A stretch of 22,957 nt of DNA from a virus. This document shows positions 1 to 6,670 of this stretch, one piece after another; positions within the stretch are counted from its first letter, which is position 1; each line of letters opens with the position of its first letter. The stretch is taken from the IMG/VR virus record IMGVR_UViG_3300048904_000067, positions 1-22,957 of that record. One strand, given 5' to 3'. The notes beneath the pieces were generated by a model, which was given only the letters and a program-made list of their open reading frames with translations, was not told the DNA's origin and did no database searches. Made by a program: the position numbers and the translations under genes.

Positions 1-1
1 C

Positions 2-1711
2 ACTAGTATTTTTTCTGGATTTGATAGTCAAATTGGCTGGGGACAGTCTATTTATGAGCCTATTCGCAAAGCATTAGTTAATGCTGGTGCTGTTGCAGAA
101 AATGTTGCTGCATTAGTTGAAGAAGCAAAGCTTGACGTTATTCAGGTTCCGAACCTGATTAGCTACATGAACAATGATGAAAGTCAAAGTAAGCTTATTT
201 CTCGCTTTTCTTTGGCTTCATTGCTCAAAGCCAACAACAATATGCTTCTGTTGGGTGGCGACGAAAAGTTTGATCGCAAGCAGATTTCTTTTGCTCAATT
301 ACCTGAGATCATGAATGCGAACCTCCAGATTGCTTCTGGTGCTGCTGACATTCCCATTGTTCGTTTACTTGGCCAGTCGCCTAGTGGTCTTAACGCTAGT
401 GGTGACACTGATATGCGTATGCATTATGATAAGATCAAATCGCATCAGACGAATGATCTTAAGGAAGGTTGCCTCGTTGATTTAGACGAGGCTTTTATTC
501 GTTGTGCGCTTGGCGGCCGTCCTCCAGAAATTGATTATGAGTTTGATTCTCTGTGGCAGATGTCACAGACGGAACTTGCTGATGTTAGTTTAAAGAAATC
601 TCAAGCTTTCATGCAGATTAATGGGCTTGGTTTGTTTGCTCCTGAGGAATTACGGCCAGCTGTTGCAGACGTTATTGTTGATGATGGGTTCTTGCCGACA
701 CTTGACCAACATCTTCTTACTGAAGAAGAGGCAAACAACATTATTGAAGAACAGCAAAAGCAGCAGCTTGAGCAGCAACAAAAGCTTGGTGGATCATCTG
801 ATCCGAATAATCCGGACAAAGGTGGAAACCTTCCACAAAATCAAACTCCACAATCTGATTCTGATTGGATTGAATTTTTAGATGCAAATCCTGATGTCAT
901 GTATGAAGATTCTTTTGAAGAAACAGCGCATCCGCGTGGTCCTGGCGGACGTTGGTCTGATAAACCCGGCATGGGCAATAAGAGCAAACACCTTCCTTGG
1001 TGGAAGCAAGAGAGAGTGAACAGTCAACTTTCTAAAGAAAAAGAACTTAAGCCGGAGTCTGCCAAGGAAACTACTAAGGGACCAACACCCGGGACTGGTG
1101 GAATGGGCGGCAAACCAAAATATGCTTTATCTCTTGAAATCTTGAATGAGGCAGCAAAGAGCGCTCTCCCGAAAGAGAATAAAGTTTATAAAGGTGGGGA
1201 GCCAGTTGAGACTAAGACAAAGATTGGAAAGCAGGACACCGGGAAACTTGCAGAACAGCACGTTCTTAATTGGTTAAAAGAGCAAGGCTTGAAAGATGCA
1301 CAGCCGCTAAACTCTAAACTTTCCAATTATCCTGTCGATTTGTTTGCTGGCAACTTGCTTATCGAGGTTAAGGGTGGTCTTGTATCCAATAGCAAAAAAG
1401 CTCGCAGATGGCGTGCGTCTATTGGACAACCAAGTAAAACAGAACAAGCACATTTGGATACTCTTACTCCAGAAGAAAAGTTTGCGCATAATGCAGCAAA
1501 AGACCAAGCGATTATGGATCGCAAGCAAGCTGTTCTAGACGAGTATGCGCAGAAACTTAATCAGCCAGTTAAGGGCATTACAATCACAACAATCTTCCAT
1601 CCTGACGAAAAGACCTTCGATTTGCATGTATTTGAAGGTTTTCATAAGATAATCCATTGGGATTCAGAAGAGGCTAAAAATGCCTACAGAGGAACTTTCA
1701 AACACTCCTAA
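2..1711 (+). CDS. Portal protein (DUF1073 type) with C-terminal PD-(D/E)XK-like nuclease domain, 5' partial
   Basis: The frame is open from the left edge, so the start lies outside; 569 residues are visible, and the ATG at 167 is internal. The portal is the dodecameric head vertex through which DNA passes. The first 220 or so visible residues carry DUF1073 hallmarks: SPSGLNASGDTDMR, conserved hydrophobic helices and a C-terminal helix ending near VDDGFLPTL. A Gln-rich linker (about 725-850) follows, then HPRGPGGRW at 929-955, a linker motif I associate with phage head-protein fusions. The last 160 residues look like a PD-(D/E)XK nuclease: a helix with LAEQ (Glu codon 1253), YPVD (Asp codon 1337) and IEVKGG (Glu codon 1364, Lys codon 1370). 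The portal assignment is strong. The nuclease fold is inferred from motif order and spacing. The 3' end overlaps the next gene by 32 bases. Confidence 0.85.
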   Translation, partial: TSIFSGFDSQIGWGQSIYEPIRKALVNAGAVAENVAALVEEAKLDVIQVPNLISYMNNDESQSKLISRFSLASLLKANNNMLLLGGDEKFDRKQISFAQLPEIMNANLQIASGAADIPIVRLLGQSPSGLNASGDTDMRMHYDKIKSHQTNDLKEGCLVDLDEAFIRCALGGRPPEIDYEFDSLWQMSQTELADVSLKKSQAFMQINGLGLFAPEELRPAVADVIVDDGFLPTLDQHLLTEEEANNIIEEQQKQQLEQQQKLGGSSDPNNPDKGGNLPQNQTPQSDSDWIEFLDANPDVMYEDSFEETAHPRGPGGRWSDKPGMGNKSKHLPWWKQERVNSQLSKEKELKPESAKETTKGPTPGTGGMGGKPKYALSLEILNEAAKSALPKENKVYKGGEPVETKTKIGKQDTGKLAEQHVLNWLKEQGLKDAQPLNSKLSNYPVDLFAGNLLIEVKGGLVSNSKKARRWRASIGQPSKTEQAHLDTLTPEEKFAHNAAKDQAIMDRKQAVLDEYAQKLNQPVKGITITTIFHPDEKTFDLHVFEGFHKIIHWDSEEAKNAYRGTFKHS

Positions 1712-1874
1712 GCCTATCAATCATGTTGATCTTCCGCCCGAAGTGCAGGTAGAAATTGATCAATATGAGAAGGACTTAAGAGAAGAGCTAGATCAAGTTC
1801 TTGGCGTTGTTCGTAATCAACAAGGCGAGATTGTTGGCGCTCGTGATGGCTTGAAAGAAGAAGCTAATGCCTAA
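1680..1874 (+). CDS. Small acidic hypothetical protein (64 aa)
   Basis: A 64-residue product that I do not recognise. It starts inside the 3' end of the portal gene in another frame, behind a good Shine-Dalgarno (AGAAGAGG, 1666-1673, 6 bases before ATG). The N-terminus is proline-rich (TPKPINHVDLPPEV) and the remainder is a charged, probably helical stretch rich in Glu, Asp, Gln and Arg. No membrane segment, signal peptide or cysteines are seen. Its stop overlaps the start of the next ORF in the string ATGCCTAA, so the two are likely translationally coupled. The ribosome binding site and tight packing argue that it is real; no function can be assigned. Confidence 0.6.
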   Translation: MPTEELSNTPKPINHVDLPPEVQVEIDQYEKDLREELDQVLGVVRNQQGEIVGARDGLKEEANA

Positions 1875-2070
1875 CAAGTATTGTAATGAATGTCATGGTC
1901 GCGGTTGGGTATGGGCTCCAATTTATGGGAAAGTTGCGGGAAATTTTGTTCCAAAGGAAGGACCTACTGAGCCGTTAGAACCAAAAGCTTATAAGACATA
2001 CTGTATGTCTTGTTTGCGAAGAATTGATAATATTAATAGAATAGCATCTAGAGAAGAAAGTAATGCCTAA
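1867..2070 (+). CDS. Small zinc-ribbon-like protein (67 aa)
   Basis: A 67-residue protein with two CxxC knuckles: Cys6/Cys9 in CNECHGRGW, resembling the CxxCxGxG zinc knuckle of DnaJ, and Cys46/Cys49 in YCMSC. The 36-residue spacing fits one four-cysteine zinc site. A basic tail (CLRRIDNINRIASREE) follows the second knuckle. Start and stop both lie in nearly identical junctions: the upstream gene ends and this one starts in ATGCCTAA (1867-1874), and this gene ends and the next starts in ATGCCTAA (2063-2070). Zinc binding is inferred from cysteine spacing. Role unknown; a small nucleic-acid-binding protein or a folding element are both possible. Confidence 0.65.
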   Translation: MPNKYCNECHGRGWVWAPIYGKVAGNFVPKEGPTEPLEPKAYKTYCMSCLRRIDNINRIASREESNA

Positions 2071-2872
2071 TTTTTTTGGATACTATGGAAATGCCTACAC
2101 TGGTCTTGGTGATGTTACTGGCATCACCAAGTCTTACAGCAATCTTGTTTGGATCGATCCTGCACAGGAGAGCGACCAAACCTTATTGCAAAAATTTGAG
2201 AATGCGAAGACTTATCAACAAAAAGTGATCCTCGTTGTAACGACCTTTATTTTCAAGTATCCATCAACTGAATTGCTTCCAGATGGCGCTAAACGTTTTC
2301 TTGATTTATATTCAAAGATTTCTAAATACAATGGAATTATTTTAGCCTATTTTCTTTTTGACGAACCGTATAGAAGCGATGATAATCACATTCATCTTGG
2401 ATCAAAAGCAGTAACACTAAACTTAGATGCTGCTCACGTAATTGTTGAAAATTACACAACTAAACCAACAATGATTAGTGGGGCTGGCAATGAATTTGAC
2501 AAGTTTGGTTTGCCAAAGCTGGTTAACGTTATTGGCATGTATAGGCATTCTTATAATACTGCTGGTTATCAATTGACTTGGTCTTATATGAACTTGCTTG
2601 TAAAGAAGAAAGCATATCAAAAGATCATTGCTGTTGCCGATTCATTTGAATGGCCTGATAAGCCAATCAACATGAGTGTTGAAAACCGCATTATTAATTT
2701 AAACAATACTTGGAAATGGCTCATTAAGTATTTTGGTAAAGACGTTATTGGCGTCTGTCCTTTTCTTTATCAGTCCAGCCCTATGGGACAGGGTGCCGAT
2801 AACATGCCGAATGTGCGCGAATATATGAGAAATTGGGCTGAAGAAATTTTAGGATTGCAAGGTGTTGCATAA
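2063..2872 (+). CDS. Putative TIM-barrel (glycoside-hydrolase-like) protein, 269 aa
   Basis: The alternation of hydrophobic strands and helices looks like a (beta/alpha)8 barrel: FFGYYGNAYTG near residue 4, KVILVVTTFIF near 54, GIILAYFLFDEPY at about 91-103, NVIGMYRHSY, KIIAVADSFEWP and DVIGVCPFLY. The FDEP segment (Asp100, Glu101) at the end of the predicted fourth strand is where retaining glycosidases of the GH-A clan carry their acid/base Glu. I infer a glycosidase-like or carbohydrate-binding barrel, perhaps acting on capsule or lipopolysaccharide. No signal peptide or membrane helix is seen. It overlaps the zinc-ribbon ORF by 8 bases and precedes the spike-like gene by 15, suggesting both serve the same receptor or decoration function. 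Activity is uncertain. Confidence 0.55.
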   Translation: MPNFFGYYGNAYTGLGDVTGITKSYSNLVWIDPAQESDQTLLQKFENAKTYQQKVILVVTTFIFKYPSTELLPDGAKRFLDLYSKISKYNGIILAYFLFDEPYRSDDNHIHLGSKAVTLNLDAAHVIVENYTTKPTMISGAGNEFDKFGLPKLVNVIGMYRHSYNTAGYQLTWSYMNLLVKKKAYQKIIAVADSFEWPDKPINMSVENRIINLNNTWKWLIKYFGKDVIGVCPFLYQSSPMGQGADNMPNVREYMRNWAEEILGLQGVA

Positions 2873-2887
2873 ATAAAGGCTATTGTA

Positions 2888-5740
2888 ATGGCAGACGTTA
2901 ACATTGTCTCAAGACTGCCTCGCGTTGTAGTGCAGAGAATAAGTGAGATAGGAGCTATAAGGAGAATTATTCCTTATGGTGCCCCTCCAAATTTTTATAT
3001 TTATGCAGACAAATCAGACGACATTTCTGTAAATGATCAAATTGAATACTTACCCCAAGGTTCCTATGGGAAGTTTGTAAGTGTAAGAAATAAAAAAGTA
3101 ACACCTGTCAACTTCCCTCCTGAAATTACTACTAAGATTATCACTGAAATAAGCCCAGTGATTAGCATTATAGTTCCTGCATATTATAACGTTACTATAG
3201 AGACCTCTACTCTTACCTTCAGTGGCAAGGCGGCCTCTTTTACTTGGAAACTGCTTAAGTTGCCATTGGCAACCGGTTCTATTCTTTTATCTGGCAAGAG
3301 TTTAGGTCTTGTTAAGTCCAAGACTTTGTCTTTAGCGAAAGCAAACCTTACTTTTTCTGGCAAAAGTCTTTCTGGTGCTCTATCTAAAAAACTCCAGTTA
3401 TCTACAGGCTCCAGTGCCTTTTCTGGCATTTCTCAAACACTTAACAAAGGTGGTAGAATAATTTTACCAGCCAAAGGAACTATTGCTCTTTCTGGTAAGT
3501 CTGCTGGATTAGCTGTGGGGAGAAAATTAGCATTTAGTAAACAAGACATTTCTGTTGTCGGCAGGAGCGTTACATTAACCTCAGGAAGTTTACGTAAGAT
3601 TACTGCAACAAAGAAAGATATTTTACTATCTGGCCAAGCTATTCCTGATTTGCCTGCTGCGGGAAATCTTTTCACAGCTTCCTTCGGAAGTTCCGTTTCT
3701 CCATTTACTCAAAAAATTCTATCGACAACGACGCCATATTACACTTTAAGCAATGCTACGGTCGTAACAGGCTTTTTTAGTGGTGCTGCCAGAATAGTTG
3801 CAGATAGCGGCACTGGAATAGTAAATCCTCTTTTAAGTTATCAGCTTTCTGGTTTGATTCCGGGACAACAATACAAAGTAGACGTGGTATTTTCTAATAA
3901 TTCTGGTATAGCAATTGTTACTGCCGATACAGATCAAAATACCTTTAATGATGCTGGAAATTTTAATCAATTAAATAGGATTATGACAACCAATTCTTCA
4001 GGAACTTTGACACTTGTATTTATAGCCTCTTCTGTAAATTATTTAAGAGTTGGTTTGGCAGGTGGAAGCGGTAGTGTCGATATAGCCTCCGTTACATTAA
4101 CTCGCTCATTTGCAGGCAATTTACTTTCTGGAAAGTTCTGGCGTACAGATGGGCGAGGGATGTTCTCTGATTTCCTTTCAAGTTATGATGACAGAACTTC
4201 AACAAATTGGAGAGGTTTTTTAGGCTCAGTTGTAAGTGATACATCTAATGTAACTCAATTTGATAATGCACTTCAAGCTAGGGCTGCACTTATAGGACAG
4301 GCGGCGCAAAAGGAAGGAATACAGGCAGTAATTATTTGGGATTTATGTGGATCAGAATTTAGACATACTACTCAATATATTGGTGCGCCAGACGAATTAG
4401 CCGTTTGGGCGCCCGAAATGTTGCAGACTGTTGGTGGGGTGACAATTGTTAAAAGATATATTGATAAATTGAAAAGTTATGGTTTAAGAGTTGGTGTTTG
4501 TTTGCGTATTCAAACAATTCCCCGTGGCACTACCTTACCAACTATTCCTGCTGCTGGTATATATAATTTATATCCATTTGTTAAAACAAATAATCCCTTA
4601 CATCAAAGGATGATGGTTGCCTATGAAAGTCCTCCAGGAACTTGGGGATGGTATGATTGGGAGTCAGCGCATCCTGATGATGGCGCTGGACAATTAAATG
4701 TTTCTACTAGTCAAGACAAGTTAGATGCAAGACAGAGAGTAATTGATAGAATTACTTACTGTAAGAATACTTGGGGAATATCAATATTTTATGTCGATAC
4801 GACCGTTTGGGAATATGGCGATCCGATAGAGACAATAGGTTTTTGGGATGTCATCCAAGCTGCCCACCCAGACGTTATGATATGTCCAGAAAATGAAACA
4901 TGGGATGCTTATAATTACACTACACCATATGGAGAGTTTAGGATTGGTGATTTATCCCCTGGAGGAGGAGGCTTTTTCCCGGACAATCCACAATCCCAAA
5001 TGCTATTGAGTATTGCTCAGGGGCCGCAAGATTATTATCATTATTCTAGAGACAACTTACAAAAGCAATATCTTGCTAGAAAAATCACTCCATTGGCCTT
5101 TTGGGCCGATCCTCTTGGTGTAGCAAGAATTAGAGACATTCGTGGCAATGTTCCGTGGCAGACTAGCGTTGCTTGGGACCCTAATAATGCTGGCAGTGGA
5201 ATATATACATTATCGAATAGCAATCTAACTGCTACTGTTTCTGGCCAAGATTCAGTTTATAATACTATTAGGGCACTTGGTCCTAAACTTTCTGGAAAGT
5301 GGCACGTTGAATTTGAACTAATTATCGTTGCTAGTGGAGCGCACTTTGGATTAATTTCTGAAACAGACTCTTTAGATATTTGGATAGGAGCCACTCGTTC
5401 AATTGGTGTTTATAACAACGATGTTTGGTATCAAGGTAATCAATACTTTACTTTATCTCCTGGCTCAATATCTAATGGTGTTAGGGGTGTTATTGAAGTT
5501 GATTTGACTTTAGCAACTCCAATGTTTTGGGTTGCTTTTGGAGCAGGCGGAAATTGGAACAACAATTCATCTGCTAATCCTGCTACTGGTGTTGGAGGAT
5601 ACGGAATTGAAACACTGAACGGCGGGCCTATTTATCCAGCTTTTAATGGATTTAGAATTGGAAATGGATGCACAATTAAGGCGAAGCTAGTTGACTTTAT
5701 TAGGTCTCCAAGTTCAGGATTTAGTCCTTGGGGAATATGA
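2888..5740 (+). CDS. Spike/fibre-like protein with repeat array, glycoside-hydrolase-like barrel and SPRY-like C-terminus (950 aa)
   Basis: Start supported by AAAGG 8 bases before ATG. Architecture read from the translation: a short N-terminal domain (about 1-105); seven 22-24 residue repeats each containing S-G-K or a variant (about 110-250); a beta-sandwich, carbohydrate-binding-like domain (about 258-405); a TIM-barrel-like region (about 415-750) with AVIIWDLCG, RVGVCLRIQT, IFYVDTT (Asp637) and ICPENET (Glu668), compatible with a GH-D/GH31-like active site; and a SPRY/concanavalin-like domain (about 758-940) with GKWHVEFE, HFGLIS and YPAFNGFRIGNG. I infer a virion-attached receptor-binding or glycan-degrading protein. 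Its position between portal and MuF is unusual for a tail spike, so it could decorate the head or neck. Domain identities are by eye. Confidence 0.7.
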   Translation: MADVNIVSRLPRVVVQRISEIGAIRRIIPYGAPPNFYIYADKSDDISVNDQIEYLPQGSYGKFVSVRNKKVTPVNFPPEITTKIITEISPVISIIVPAYYNVTIETSTLTFSGKAASFTWKLLKLPLATGSILLSGKSLGLVKSKTLSLAKANLTFSGKSLSGALSKKLQLSTGSSAFSGISQTLNKGGRIILPAKGTIALSGKSAGLAVGRKLAFSKQDISVVGRSVTLTSGSLRKITATKKDILLSGQAIPDLPAAGNLFTASFGSSVSPFTQKILSTTTPYYTLSNATVVTGFFSGAARIVADSGTGIVNPLLSYQLSGLIPGQQYKVDVVFSNNSGIAIVTADTDQNTFNDAGNFNQLNRIMTTNSSGTLTLVFIASSVNYLRVGLAGGSGSVDIASVTLTRSFAGNLLSGKFWRTDGRGMFSDFLSSYDDRTSTNWRGFLGSVVSDTSNVTQFDNALQARAALIGQAAQKEGIQAVIIWDLCGSEFRHTTQYIGAPDELAVWAPEMLQTVGGVTIVKRYIDKLKSYGLRVGVCLRIQTIPRGTTLPTIPAAGIYNLYPFVKTNNPLHQRMMVAYESPPGTWGWYDWESAHPDDGAGQLNVSTSQDKLDARQRVIDRITYCKNTWGISIFYVDTTVWEYGDPIETIGFWDVIQAAHPDVMICPENETWDAYNYTTPYGEFRIGDLSPGGGGFFPDNPQSQMLLSIAQGPQDYYHYSRDNLQKQYLARKITPLAFWADPLGVARIRDIRGNVPWQTSVAWDPNNAGSGIYTLSNSNLTATVSGQDSVYNTIRALGPKLSGKWHVEFELIIVASGAHFGLISETDSLDIWIGATRSIGVYNNDVWYQGNQYFTLSPGSISNGVRGVIEVDLTLATPMFWVAFGAGGNWNNNSSANPATGVGGYGIETLNGGPIYPAFNGFRIGNGCTIKAKLVDFIRSPSSGFSPWGI
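3221..3661 (+). repeat. Seven-unit SGK repeat array within the spike-like gene
   Basis: Degenerate tandem repeats whose S-G-(K/Q/I) codons (VGR in unit 6) start at 3221, 3290, 3356, 3422, 3491, 3557 and 3629. The spacings are 69, 66, 66, 69, 66 and 72 bases, or 22-24 residues. The consensus is roughly (F/L)SGK(S/A), a hydrophobic pair, then a basic and a hydrophobic segment. The units are diverged at DNA level, so this is an old protein repeat and not a recent expansion. Repeats of this kind usually form an elongated beta stalk in virion proteins; that role is inferred. Confidence 0.75.
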
Positions 5741-5743
5741 GTA

Positions 5744-6562
5744 ATGAATGGTCTTAATATTCGCACCGCAACAAAAGAACCAACAAAGCTTATTGCTTTG
5801 CGACCACCTAAATCTGTGGAGCTTGCTATAGAGCAGATAATTTTAACTGTAATAAAAGAAGCAAATAGCCTAATATTTGGAGCAGGCGAGGGACCTTCTC
5901 ATTTCTTAGAGATTAAGCGCAGTCTTACTCAAGACGGTCGCATTCAAATCAAAGACTATACTTCGCCTTTTGATTTGTTCATGGATGTTTTTCGGATGCA
6001 TCTTGAGGCAGCCGTTGGTGCTGCTCAATCAAAATTTGCTCAAGTGATAACGAATGAGGAAAAAAGACACCGTAACAGATTCGCAGCTGCTGTAAAGGTT
6101 CGATACGGAATTGATGTTGAATCATTATTGTCTGGAACAGAAACAAGAAAGTTGATTGAGAATCAAGTAAGGAAATCAGTAGCGCTCATAAGGGGACTGT
6201 CAGATGATATGACAAAACAAGTCGAGTTCACAATACTTGATGCAGCCCAACGAAGACAGTCTAGAACTACACTTTCCGAACGACTTAGAAAGACTATGCA
6301 GATTACAAGAAAGCGTGCACGTCTTATCGCAAAAGACCAAACGGCGTCATTCAACGGAGCGCTTAATCAAGCAAGGCAAACTCAAATCGGAATAGACCGT
6401 TATATTTGGGAAACCATGCAGGATGAAAGAGTGCGTCACGAACATGCTAAGCGCCACGGCAAAACATTTTATTGGTCGCAACCTCCGGAAGATGGCCATC
6501 CTGGCGAACCGATCAATTGCCGGTGCACTGCCATTCCCCTTGCGGTGCAATTAGGCCGATGA
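5744..6562 (+). CDS. MuF-like head morphogenesis protein (SPP1 gp7 family)
   Basis: Minor head protein assembled with the portal in procapsids; in relatives a few copies are injected with or bound near DNA. The 272-residue product ends in the classic MuF C-terminal domain: ARLIAKDQTASFNGALNQAR, YIWETMQDERVRHEHAKRHG and PINCRCTAIPL with Cys259 and Cys261. The N-terminal 170 residues are helical, as usual in the family. ATG lies 3 bases past the spike stop; a GGGG sequence 10 bases upstream may serve as ribosome binding site. In most phages of this type MuF directly follows portal, so the preceding 4 kb appears inserted. The stop overlaps a possible ATG (ATGA), but the following 108 bases contain no gene I can support. 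Confidence 0.9.
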   Translation: MNGLNIRTATKEPTKLIALRPPKSVELAIEQIILTVIKEANSLIFGAGEGPSHFLEIKRSLTQDGRIQIKDYTSPFDLFMDVFRMHLEAAVGAAQSKFAQVITNEEKRHRNRFAAAVKVRYGIDVESLLSGTETRKLIENQVRKSVALIRGLSDDMTKQVEFTILDAAQRRQSRTTLSERLRKTMQITRKRARLIAKDQTASFNGALNQARQTQIGIDRYIWETMQDERVRHEHAKRHGKTFYWSQPPEDGHPGEPINCRCTAIPLAVQLGR

Positions 6563-6670
6563 ATTTCAATGATATGCCTTGCGGAACCAATTCGCTTCCG
6601 CTACATTCGTTTGTAGGACGGGGCAAGGGCAAGCCGAGGGAACCGCGCTCAGGACAAACGGAACCTCATA

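Noticed and set aside
601-1528. Out-of-frame and antisense ORFs inside the portal gene
   Set aside because: Created by the Gln/Glu-rich linker and nuclease region; no ribosome binding sites and no family resemblance.
6581-6601. Inverted repeat GCGGAA/TTCCGC downstream of MuF as terminator
   Set aside because: A 9-base loop with no T-run after it, and the operon evidently continues.
6577-6606. Promoter-like TTGCGG, 17 bases, TACATT between MuF and the DUF2213 gene
   Set aside because: Only 3 of 6 and 4 of 6 consensus matches; no supporting context.
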